Assembly (NCBI RefSeq): GCF_015160875.1 | Contig: NZ_CP063374.1 | Location: 6,327,501-6,391,500, forward strand | Length of the DNA stretch: 64,000 nucleotides | From: Streptomyces chromofuscus | GTDB taxonomy: Bacteria; Actinomycetota; Actinomycetes; Streptomycetales; Streptomycetaceae | Direction of reading: 5' to 3' | In this document: piece after piece, positions 9,279-17,007 of the stretch | How positions within the stretch are numbered: the first letter of the stretch is position 1 | Layout of the letters: each line of letters starts with the position of its first letter | Notes under the pieces: generated by a model | The model's database searches: none | The model's input: the letters and a program-made list of their open reading frames with translations, nothing else | Told to the model about the DNA's origin: nothing | Translations under genes and position numbers: made by a program

Positions 9279-9755
9279 TCAGCCCGTCGACGCGGCGCCG
9301 ACGCTGTTCTTCAGTTCGAGCACGAGCTGCGGGCTGAGCGCGGTCCCCGCGCGGTTGGCGAACAGCGTCATCTCGTAGGCGATGTTGCCCAGCTTGGCCT
9401 CCTTGTCGGCGACCACGCCGAGCACGGCGCCGCTGCCGATCGCGGAGACCAGGACGTGCCCGCCTTCCAGATCGATGATGACCTTGTTCAGGGCGCCGAG
9501 GCCGTAGTTGCCGGAGGCGCCGGCGGCCAGGCTGGTGAGGCCGGAGACGATCGCGGCGAGACGCTCCGAGTGCGCGCGCTCACGCAGCTGCGCGACGGCG
9601 ATCAGCAGTCCGTCGGAGGACACCGCTATGGCGTCCACGACCCCCGCGGTCTCGGTCGCGAAACGGTCGAGCAGCCAGGTGAAGTCGGCTGCGGCGGCCC
9701 GCAGTTCGTCCGGCGTGGTGCCTCCCGTGGGAGTACCACCTGTCGACGTGCTCAC
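9279..9755 (-). CDS. cvnB: conservon roadblock/LC7-domain protein CvnB
   Basis: A 158-residue roadblock/LC7 protein, related to MglB-type regulators of small GTPases. The core (about residues 20-135) runs from FTWLLDRFATETAGVVDAIA through SSDGLLIAVA and LGALNKVIIDLEGGHVLVS. In conservons CvnB bridges the sensor CvnA and the GTPase CvnD. The GTG start overlaps the expected cvnA TGA (GTGA at 9752-9755), and AGGAG lies just upstream, supporting this start. Thirty-four bases separate its stop from the cvnC start. Confidence 0.94.
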   Translation of the reverse strand: MSTSTGGTPTGGTTPDELRAAAADFTWLLDRFATETAGVVDAIAVSSDGLLIAVAQLRERAHSERLAAIVSGLTSLAAGASGNYGLGALNKVIIDLEGGHVLVSAIGSGAVLGVVADKEAKLGNIAYEMTLFANRAGTALSPQLVLELKNSVGAASTG

Positions 9756-12423
9756 TGCTCCGCTCCTTTCGGGAGGTTCTGGGGGTCTTCCGCATCGCTG
9801 TCGTGCGGGCCGTGGGGGCCGGTGCCACCGGTTGCCGGGCGTGCGCCGTCGGCGTCGCGGCCGTACGGCCTTCGCGTGCCGTCGGCCGCGTCCTGGTCGT
9901 GACGCCGGGTGTCCCGGTGGGCGCGTTCCACGGCCGCCTCGAACTCCTCCAGGGCGGCGCGGACGGCTTCGGCGTCGGCGGGCGCGGTGGCCCGGCGCGT
10001 CCCCGGCCGCTCGGCGTCGAGCGTGGTCCGCAGGGTCGCGCCGCGGACCCGGCGGCGCAGCGGGCGGGCGCCGCTCGCGCGCGCCTCGCCGCGGGCCCGG
10101 GGATGAGCGGGGTGCCGTCCGTGAGGCCGCGCCGGGGGATCCGGCGGGGGAGTGCTGCGGAGTCGTCCGCGGCGCTGCCGGTCCGTGCGGGCGCGCTCTC
10201 CACCGGGCCGGCAAAGACGGCCGGCACGGAGCCCGAGGGCCGGGACCCCGCCGCCGGTGCCGCGGTGCCGGGGCCGGCCGCCCCGTCAGCCGATGGGTCG
10301 CCGCCCGTGCCGCCGGTCGCCGCGGCACCGCCTTCGGCCGCGTCGCCGTCCGTCGTGCCGCCGTCCGTCGTGCCGCCCGCGCCGCCTTCCGTCGTGCCCC
10401 CGGAGTTCACCGGGCTCATCGTCAGCAGCAGCGTCGACGGGATGGCGATCTCCGCCGTCACACCGCCGCCGGGCGTGCGGGAGAGGGTCACGCCGATCTC
10501 CCAGCGGCGGGCCAGGCTGCCCACCACGAACAGGCCCAGCACCTTGGTGGGGACCAGGTCGAGGCGTTCGCGGCGGATGAGGCGGGCGTTCTCCTCGGCC
10601 AGGCGCTCGGCGCTCATGCCGAGGCCGTGGTCGGCGACGGTGATCGTCGCGCCCTCGTCACCGGTGCGGACGGTCACCTCCACGGGGCTGCCCGCGGGGG
10701 AGAACGACACGGCGTTCTCCAGCAGTTCGGCCACCATCAGCGTGAGGTCGCCGACGATGTCCGGCTCGACCATGATCTCGGTACCGGCGTGCAGCTCGAC
10801 CCGCTGGTAGCCCTCGATCTGGCCGAGCGCGGCCCGTACGACGTTGGTGAGCGCGGTCGGACCACCGTCCAGGACGGTCTCGCGGATGCCCGCGAGCAGC
10901 ATCAGGCTGTCGGCGTTGCGGCGCAGCCGGACCGCGATGTGGTCGATGCTGTACAGGCGTTCGAGCAGCGCCGGGTCGGTCTCGCCGCGCTCGACGGCGT
11001 CGATGAGGGCGAGCTGCCGGGTGGTGAGGTTGCTGACCCGGCGGCCGACGTTGCCGAACATCTCGGCCACGTTGCGGCGGCTGAGCACCTGTCGCTCCAG
11101 CAGCGCGGCCGCGGTGGTCTGCACCTGGTTGAACGCGTCGGCGAGTTCGCCGATCTCGTCCTCGGCGGTGACCGGGATCTCCCGCAGCCGCGGCGGCGCG
11201 TCGTCCTCGGTGTCGTCGTCGGCCACGCGCGCCAGTTCACGGCCGGCCACGTCGGCGACCTGCCGGGCGGCGCCGGTGAGCGCCTGCACCGGCCGGACCA
11301 CCGAGCGGCGCACCTCCACCGACAGGACGCCCCACAGCAGGAAGCCGGACAGGGCGAGCCCCAGCAGCCAGGCCGCGTTCCACCACGCGTCGTCGGAGGC
11401 GTCGTCGGCCCGGTCGGCGATCTGGTCGATGAGCGAGCCGGTGATGGCGAGCCGGACATCGGACTGCCGGCCGTACGCCGGGTAGTTGGACAGGGCGAGC
11501 GTGAACTTGGCCCGCAGCACGCTCTGCGTCGAGGCCTGCAGCGCGCTCGGGTCGATCTGCAACTCGGCGTACTGCCGCAGGATGATCGCCTGAGCGGGGT
11601 TGTGCTCGATGCCGCGCAGCTCGGCCGTCTGCTCCTCGGAGGCGAACCGGCCGAACCGCTCGGCCTGGTGCTCCCACAGCTCGTACGCGCCGACCGCGCC
11701 GATGAACTCGATGAGGGCGTTGGAGTCGCCGGTCGAGGCCGAGAACACGCTGGTCTCGAACGAGCTGTGGGCGGCGTCCGCGCGCAGCAGGGAGTCCAGC
11801 AGATTGCCGGTGAAGGTGGCCGCGAGGGCCGCGTTGCGGTCCAGGCCGAGGCCGTCGATCAGGCCCTTCGCGGCGTTGTGGTAGGCCGGGTCGATGTTGT
11901 CGGCGGGCAGGTAGCCCTGCTCGATGGTCCGCCGCAGGCTGCCCAGGCCGTTGACCTCGCGCAGTGCCTGTGCCTCGGTCTCCGGCAGCCGGTCGCCGAA
12001 CGTGGCGCGTACCTTCTCCACCTGGGCGTCGGTCGCGTGCTGTGCCGCCCGGTAGTCGGACAGGGAGGGTGTGGCGCCGCTGTCGCCGGCCTCGTGGCGC
12101 ACGGACAGCAGGACGGCCTGCTGGTGTTCGGTCTCCACCCGGTCGACGAGTTCGGCGACCTGCGCGCTGTCACGGACCAGGGCGGCCGCCTCCGCCGCGC
12201 TGCGCGCCTGCGTCACCTGCCCGGAGATCAGGTAGCTGAGCAGCACCGCGAGTCCGGCCAGCGGCACGCCGACCAGAATGTTGAGCTTCTGACGGAACGG
12301 CCGGCGATCGGCGAAGCCGCGCATGCCGCCACGGGACGGCGGTGGCGCCGGCAGTGGGGGTTCCCCCCGTCCCGGCGAGGCCGAGAGCCCGGGGGAGGGC
12401 GCGCCCACCTCGTTCGTGGACAC
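9752..12423 (-). CDS. cvnA: conservon sensor-kinase-like protein CvnA, frameshifted tail
   Basis: The product has a cytoplasmic N-terminal tail, a membrane segment near residue 50, a large extracytoplasmic nitrate/nitrite-sensing-like domain, a second membrane segment near 350, a HAMP linker and a kinase-type ATPase (N-box ELLENAVSFSP, G1 VADHGLGM). No canonical phospho-acceptor His box is obvious, as usual in conservon sensors. The family tail and the coupled TGA at 9752-9754 are only reached by shifting frame at 10096-10102, where one base seems missing (CCCC-GGG-CCC on the coding strand). Restored length is about 890 residues. Without the shift the frame continues to 9580, inside cvnB, giving 947 residues with an Arg/Pro-rich nonsense tail. 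GTG at 12423 follows AAGGAGG. Confidence 0.88.
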
Positions 12424-12669
12424 CGAGCCTCCTTCTGGGGGTGTCGCACCGCGCGCGCAGGAGAACGCGCGTGTCCGTTCGCGTGTCGTTTCCGATCGAC
12501 GTCAACCGGTGTACGAAGACACCAGTGCGGTCTGTGTTACCGCTGTGACCGGAGAGCAACTGCGGTGAGACTATCGCCTCTTAGGAAGGCGGATCGCGCC
12601 ACTCCACGTCAAGAATCCGTTACAACCTGCTCTTCGGGTTCCGGCGATCGTCAGGCTCTCTTCACAACC

Positions 12670-12697
12670 GGTCACTTATCGACGCCAATTGGTGACC
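12670..12697. promoter_or_regulatory. inverted repeat in the cvnA/binding-protein divergent region
   Basis: GGTCAC (12670-12675) and GTGACC (12692-12697) flank an AT-rich 16-bp centre. The 417-bp intergenic region (12424-12840) is noticeably less GC-rich than its surroundings and must carry both divergent promoters; this is its clearest dyad. Possible operator. Confidence 0.35.
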
Positions 12698-12706
12698 TGG
12701 TTTCTC

Positions 12707-12736
12707 TTGACTGGGCGAGAACTCGCTGGATTGGAT
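12707..12736 (+). promoter_or_regulatory. candidate promoter of the osmoprotectant-binding protein
   Basis: TTGACT (12707-12712) and TTGGAT (12731-12736) are 18 bp apart, about 100 bp before the GTG start. Good -35, acceptable -10; position and strand are consistent with transcription of the binding-protein gene. Confidence 0.45.
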
Positions 12737-12840
12737 CAGTGAGTGCGGTGTGCGCTGCACGTCCGCAGTGGGCCCGGTGTGCCCGCACGTCACGTCATCG
12801 CCCATGCTCCCCCACCAAAAACGAGCCCGGAACGGGAACT

Positions 12841-13803
12841 GTGACTTCAACCGTGAAGAGCACCTGGTCCAGTACGAGACACCGCGGCGCGGCCGCCGCA
12901 GCCCTCGCCCTCGCGGCGGCGCTGGTCGCCGGTTGCGGCTCGTCCTCCGACGACACGGCAGACAACCCGCTCTCCGAGGGCACGTCGGACGGCAAGACCG
13001 TCGTCGTCGGCTCCAACAACTTCGCCGAGAGCATCCTCCTCGCCGACATCTACGGCGAGGCCCTGAAGGCCAAGGGCATCAAGGTCGAGTACAAGCCCAA
13101 CATCGGCAGCCGCGAGACCACCTACGGCCTGCTGAAGAACGGCTCGATCACCGTCCTGCCCGAGTACAACGGCTCGCTGCTGGCCTACCTCGACCCCGAC
13201 GCCGAGCAGGAGTCGATGGAGGCGGTGAACGCGGCCGTCAAGACCAAGCTCGACGCCAAGCTGACGCTGCTGGAGTCGGCGCCGGCCGAGGACAAGGACT
13301 CGGTGTCCATCAACGCCGAGACGGCCGCGAAGTACGACCTCGGCGCCCAGTCCACCCTCGCCGACCTCAAGGAGATCGCGCCCGAGCTGGTCATCGGCGG
13401 CTCGCCGGAGTTCCAGACGCGGCACCAGGGGCTGGTCGGGCTCCAGAAGGAGTACGGCCTGCAGTTCAAGTCCTTCAAGGCCCTCGACGCCGGTGGACCG
13501 CTGACCCAGGCGGCGCTGACGAAGAACACCGTGCAGGCCGCGGACATCTTCACCACCGACCCGACCATCACCAAGGAGAAGTTCGTCGTCCTGCAGGACC
13601 CGAAGAACCTCTTCGGCTTCGCGAACGTGACCCCGCTGGTGTACAAGAGCGGCCTTCCCCAGGAGGGCGTCGACGCGCTCAACGCGGTCTCCGCCAAGCT
13701 CGACACCAAGACGCTGCTCGACCTCGACTCCCAGGTCCAGCTGGAGAACAAGGACCCGCTGGACGTGGCCAAGGAGTGGCTGAAGTCGGTCGGCCTGGGC
13801 TGA
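12841..13803 (+). CDS. osmoprotectant ABC transporter substrate-binding lipoprotein
   Basis: A 320-residue lipoprotein of the OpuAC/ProX class. The signal peptide ends in a lipobox LVAGC (Cys about residue 37), followed by a Ser/Asp-rich linker and the binding domain that begins KTVVVGSNNFAESILLADIY. It should present betaine-like solutes to the permeases encoded at 6871-8216; its separation from them by the divergent conservon is unusual but the family match is strong. A second GTG at 12853 is an alternative start, since GGGA at 12834 is close to the first and far from the second. Two strong hairpins follow the stop. Confidence 0.92.
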   Translation: MTSTVKSTWSSTRHRGAAAAALALAAALVAGCGSSSDDTADNPLSEGTSDGKTVVVGSNNFAESILLADIYGEALKAKGIKVEYKPNIGSRETTYGLLKNGSITVLPEYNGSLLAYLDPDAEQESMEAVNAAVKTKLDAKLTLLESAPAEDKDSVSINAETAAKYDLGAQSTLADLKEIAPELVIGGSPEFQTRHQGLVGLQKEYGLQFKSFKALDAGGPLTQAALTKNTVQAADIFTTDPTITKEKFVVLQDPKNLFGFANVTPLVYKSGLPQEGVDALNAVSAKLDTKTLLDLDSQVQLENKDPLDVAKEWLKSVGLG

Positions 13804-13812
13804 CCTCCCCGC

Positions 13813-13872
13813 GGGACGGCCCTGCCGTCCCCGACCACGTGCCCCGTGCCGCCCTGGAGCGCACGGGGCACG
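13813..13872 (+). terminator. two consecutive terminator hairpins
   Basis: GGGACGGC-CCT-GCCGTCCC (13813-13831) and a perfect 12-bp stem CGTGCCCCGTGC / GCACGGGGCACG (13838-13872, 11-base loop) follow the binding-protein stop. Such tandem GC hairpins without U-tracts are common Streptomyces terminators. The rest of the gap to 14120 holds an imperfect dyad at 14045-14072 and no gene. Confidence 0.75.
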
Positions 13873-14120
13873 CCTGTCACGTGGCCCGGCGCCCCGCGGC
13901 GGACGGGCACGCGCGGCCCGTTCGCCGCCCACGCGTTTGCCCCGCCCCGCCGTCGCGGCTCAGAGGCGCGACGAAGGTGAGCGTCACACGAACAGCAGGT
14001 GGACGTCCGCGGTCAACCCTCGGACAACAAGGGGTAGTTACCGGCCGGACAAAGGGATTCCCCTGTATCCGGGCGGCCGTCCCGTTGCCTATCGTTCCTG
14101 CACAGCCGACCCACAGGTAA

Positions 14121-14426
14121 CCCCTGACAGGTTCGGCATCGGCCGTCGAGTCGCCGATCACCGTCAGGGGCCGCACGGGCAACGCCCCCTCGGCACTGCA
14201 GGTCGCGGTGGACATCACCCACACCTACCGCGGCGACCTGGTCGCGCCGGACGGCTCGACGTACCGCCTGAAGTCCTCCAGCGGCTCCGACTCCGCCGAC
14301 GACGTCAGGGCCACCTACACGGTGAACGCCTCCGCCGAACTCGCCAACGGCACCTGGAAGCTCCGTGTCCAGGACGTCGCCGCCCAGGACACGGGCCGGC
14401 TGAACAGCTGGAGCCTCACCTTCTGA
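14121..14426 (+). pseudogene. orphan proprotein-convertase P-domain fragment
   Basis: The frame open from 14121 encodes the end of a P-domain: ESPITVRGRTGNAPSALQV, then DITHTYRGDLVAPDGS and the terminal NGTWKLRVQDVAAQDTGRL. P-domains are normally C-terminal modules of secreted serine or metalloproteases. Here a stop at 14118 lies directly upstream, there is no signal peptide or catalytic domain, and no start codon precedes the domain except an internal GTG at 14208. A promoter-like stretch ends about 20 bp before the domain, so the body of a protease gene appears to have been deleted. A strong terminator follows. Confidence 0.7.
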
Positions 14427-14442
14427 ACAAGCGCCTGGACAG

Positions 14443-14488
14443 CGGCAGTACGCCGGCCGGGGCACCAGCCCCGGTCGGCGTACTGCCG
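14443..14488. terminator. strong hairpin terminator
   Basis: A long, nearly perfect stem pairs CGGCAGTACGCCG... with ...CGGCGTACTGCCG around a CACCA-containing loop and is followed by TTTC. It lies between the P-domain relic (plus) and the TetR gene (minus) and can serve both. Confidence 0.85.
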
Positions 14489-14523
14489 TTTCTGCGGGGC
14501 GACGCGGTCGCCCCCGGCTCACC

Positions 14524-15174
14524 TCACGAGGCCACGCGGCTCTCCAGTGAGGCCAGCACCCGCGCCCCGCGGTCGGCCCGGCTGTCCAGGCCGAGCAGCA
14601 ACCCGGGCACCGCGATGCTCGGCAGCATGTGGGACCACAGCACCGACAGCCGGCGCCCGAGATCCTCCCGCCCGGTCAGCGCCCGCGACATCAGCTGTAT
14701 GCCGGTGAACGAGCCCACCAGCAGCTCCACCGTCTCCCGGGGATCCACCGTCGGCAGCAACTCCCCCTGCGCACGGGCCTTCTCCAGCAGCGGCGTGAGG
14801 TGGTCGGTCCACTGCCGGAACGGCCCGGTGTGATCCACCCCCGGCGGTGCGCACTGGTCCACCGCCAGCCGCACGCTGCCCCGGAGCAGGGCGTTGCCGA
14901 GCAGCCGCTGGCCGACGACGAAGGTGATGTCGATGACCTCCTGGACCTTGCACGGCTGGGAAGGGATGGCGCCGAAGGGCACCTGCTCGTCGAGGACCGC
15001 CTGAGCGAGGGACTCCTTGGACGGGAAGTGGAAGTACAGCGCGCCTTTGGTGACTTCGGCGCGTTCCAGCACCATGGCGATGGTGGTGGACGTGTAACCA
15101 TGTTCGTCGAAGACCGCACCGGCGGCTTCCAGGATCGCCCTGCGTGTCCTGATGGCGCGCTCCTGTTTCGCCAT
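14524..15174 (-). CDS. gamma-butyrolactone receptor-type TetR repressor (ArpA/ScbR family)
   Basis: A 216-residue TetR-family repressor. The N-terminal HTH contains the receptor-family sequence ERAEVTKGALYFHFPSKESL, and the ligand pocket Trp is present in PFRQWTDHLTPLL, as in CprB and ArpA. Length matches ScbR (215) and ArpA (276 to 215 range). It is divergent from an AfsA-type gene, the standard receptor/synthase layout, so it most likely represses that promoter until a butyrolactone or butenolide binds. ATG 15174 is preceded by GGAGAGGG. A TATGAT -10 element lies at 15246-15251 on this strand. Confidence 0.93.
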   Translation of the reverse strand: MAKQERAIRTRRAILEAAGAVFDEHGYTSTTIAMVLERAEVTKGALYFHFPSKESLAQAVLDEQVPFGAIPSQPCKVQEVIDITFVVGQRLLGNALLRGSVRLAVDQCAPPGVDHTGPFRQWTDHLTPLLEKARAQGELLPTVDPRETVELLVGSFTGIQLMSRALTGREDLGRRLSVLWSHMLPSIAVPGLLLGLDSRADRGARVLASLESRVAS

Positions 15175-15273
15175 GAGAGACCCTCTCCGGCGCCCAGTTG
15201 GCCGGTTCCTGCCGCTGGCGCCACGATCGTGCCGGAACTGCCCCGATCATAGGGTGTTACGGAGTGATCGCAT

Positions 15274-15301
15274 TGAAAACAAACCGGTCGCCTCGTATCG
15301 T
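15274..15301. promoter_or_regulatory. ARE-like operator between receptor and afsA homologue
   Basis: The left half GAAAACAAACCGG matches autoregulatory-element half-sites bound by ArpA-type receptors; the right half (CGCCTCGTATCGT) is degenerate. It lies next to the TATGAT -10 of the divergent receptor gene, a suitable place for repression. Confidence 0.5.
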
Positions 15302-15365
15302 GACGCTCACCCGCGGCGGACGCCCCCACCGTCCGCACCACCCTTCGGGGACCGTAGGGAGAAAC

Positions 15366-16268
15366 ATGGCACCCATGCGGCAAGTTGCCGAAACGCCGAC
15401 CCTGACGGCGACTGTTCCACGCCAGTTCGTGCATCGCGCGGCCGTCGCCGAGACCTTCCTCACCGGCTGGAGGACGACGGGCGCAGACCGCTTCGCCGTC
15501 TCCGCCCAGTGGCCGCGGGCCCACGGGTTGCACGTGTCGTCCGACCGGTCGGCGTACGAGCCGCTTCTCGTGGTGGAGACCGTGCGGCAGAGCGGGACCC
15601 TGATAGCGCACACGGAGTACGGCGTGCCCCTGGGCCACCACTTCGTGCTCCAGGAGTTCGACGTCGACACGTCCCCCGAGCACCTGGCGGTCGGCCCGGT
15701 ACCGGCCGAGCCGGTCGTCGACGTCCGCTTCGTGGAGGTGCGCCACCGGGCGGGCCGTCCGGCCGGTGCCCGCTACACCGCCGACGTCCTGCTCGACGGC
15801 GTCCGTGTCGCGACCGCCGGGGTCGCCTTCAGCTGCGTCGCCGAGTCCGTCTACCGCAGGCTGCGCGGTGGCCGCACCCCGGCCACCGTGTCCGCGCCGC
15901 CCCTGCCCCCCGGCCTGCCGCCGCAGACCGTGGGCCGCGCGCTGCCGGCGGACGTCGTCCTGGCGCCGGCCGACCGGAGGGACCGCTGGTGGTTGAGAAT
16001 TGATACCGCACATCCCGTTTTCTTCGACCATCCGCTCGACCACGCACCCGGCATGCTCCTGCTGGAGGCCGCCCGCCAGGCGGCCCGGGTCCGGGCACCC
16101 GAGCCGGTGAGGCCCGCGTCCTTCCGCTCCGTCTTCCACCGCTACGCCGAACTGGACGAACCCGTGCGCATCGAAGCTTCCGGCGAAGGCGCCGCGGACC
16201 TGCGAATCGTCGCGACACAAGGGGAGTTGACGGTCTTCGAGTGCCTTGTCGGCATGGCCGGGGAGTGA
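15366..16268 (+). CDS. AfsA-family gamma-butyrolactone biosynthesis protein
   Basis: A 300-residue AfsA-family protein, about the length of S. griseus AfsA (301). It should condense a beta-ketoacyl-thioester with dihydroxyacetone phosphate, the committed step of A-factor-type autoregulator synthesis. Two hot-dog repeats are visible: the first from FVHRAAVAETFLTGW through GHHFVLQEFDVD, the second around HPVFFDHPLDHAPGMLLLEA with the conserved H-x4-D-x2-PG pattern. ATG 15366 follows AGGGAGA. It is flanked on both sides by ArpA-type receptor genes, so the locus both makes and senses a signal. Confidence 0.94.
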   Translation: MAPMRQVAETPTLTATVPRQFVHRAAVAETFLTGWRTTGADRFAVSAQWPRAHGLHVSSDRSAYEPLLVVETVRQSGTLIAHTEYGVPLGHHFVLQEFDVDTSPEHLAVGPVPAEPVVDVRFVEVRHRAGRPAGARYTADVLLDGVRVATAGVAFSCVAESVYRRLRGGRTPATVSAPPLPPGLPPQTVGRALPADVVLAPADRRDRWWLRIDTAHPVFFDHPLDHAPGMLLLEAARQAARVRAPEPVRPASFRSVFHRYAELDEPVRIEASGEGAADLRIVATQGELTVFECLVGMAGE

Positions 16269-16287
16269 GCTATCGTATGCGGGGAGT

Positions 16288-16317
16288 AATAAACAAACGG
16301 CACAACCCGTTTTGAAT
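16288..16317 (+). promoter_or_regulatory. ARE-like operator upstream of second receptor
   Basis: ATAAACAAACGG and CCGTTTTGAAT form an imperfect palindrome around CACAAC, closely resembling autoregulatory elements for ArpA-type receptors. It lies between the afsA-like stop and the second receptor ATG, suggesting butyrolactone-dependent autoregulation. Confidence 0.65.
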
Positions 16318-16335
16318 CCGGGGAGAGACCAGCCG

Positions 16336-16983
16336 ATGGCGAGGCAGTTACGAGCCGAGCAGACCCGCGCCACGATCATCACGGCCGCCGCCGACCTGTT
16401 CGACCGTCACGGCTACGAGTCGACCAGCCTGAGCGACATCGTCGAGCACGCCCAAGTCACCAAGGGCGCGCTGTACTTCCACTTCGCCGCGAAGGAGGAC
16501 CTGGCGCACGCCATCATGGAGATCCAGTCGCACGCCGCGCGGCGGCTGGCCCGCGAGGTGGACGACCGGGACTGCTCCGCGCTCGAAGGCCTGATGCGCA
16601 TCACGTTCGGTCTCGTGCGGCTCACCGTGGAAGGGCCGGTCGCCCGCGCCGGACTGCGGCTCGCCACCGGCGGGGTCGGGGTGCGACCGCCCCTTCCGCA
16701 CCCCTTCGTGGAGTGGCTCGACATCGCGTCCCGGAAGCTGCTCGGCGCCGTCAAGGAGTCCGACATCCACCCGGACGTCGACGTCGACGCCATCGCCCAC
16801 TCCCTGGTCAGCTTCTTCGTCGGGATACGCGTGACGGGGCGCAGCCTGGAACCCGTCCTGCGCCTGCCCCGCCGGCTCGCCGAGATGTGGTACGTCCTCA
16901 TCCGCGGCCTGGTCCCGGTGACCAGGCGCCCCCGCTACCTCGGCCTCGCCACGCAGCTGGAACGGGAGATCAGGGTCGCCTGA
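16336..16983 (+). CDS. second ArpA-type TetR regulator of the butyrolactone locus
   Basis: A 215-residue TetR regulator, paralogous to the one at 14524. Its HTH region reads EHAQVTKGALYFHFAAKEDL and the ligand-site Trp is kept in HPFVEWLDIASRKLL, so it could be a true receptor rather than a ligand-blind pseudo-receptor. ATG 16336 is preceded by GGGAG and, further upstream, by an ARE-like palindrome. Paired receptors around one synthase are known from FarR1/R2, SrrA/B/C and AvaR systems; whether this one answers the same ligand cannot be told from sequence. Confidence 0.92.
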   Translation: MARQLRAEQTRATIITAAADLFDRHGYESTSLSDIVEHAQVTKGALYFHFAAKEDLAHAIMEIQSHAARRLAREVDDRDCSALEGLMRITFGLVRLTVEGPVARAGLRLATGGVGVRPPLPHPFVEWLDIASRKLLGAVKESDIHPDVDVDAIAHSLVSFFVGIRVTGRSLEPVLRLPRRLAEMWYVLIRGLVPVTRRPRYLGLATQLEREIRVA

Positions 16984-17007
16984 GCGGCGCGCGGTACGGT
17001 GAGCCGC

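Noticed and set aside
9508..12840. Very long open frame on the plus strand opposite cvnA and cvnB
   Set aside because: It is an antisense shadow of real conservon genes in GC-rich DNA; only its last part (from 12841) is a real gene.
16999..17007. GTG at 16999 as start of the DUF89 gene
   Set aside because: It overlaps the likely -10 element TACGGT; ATG 17008 fits a leaderless start better.
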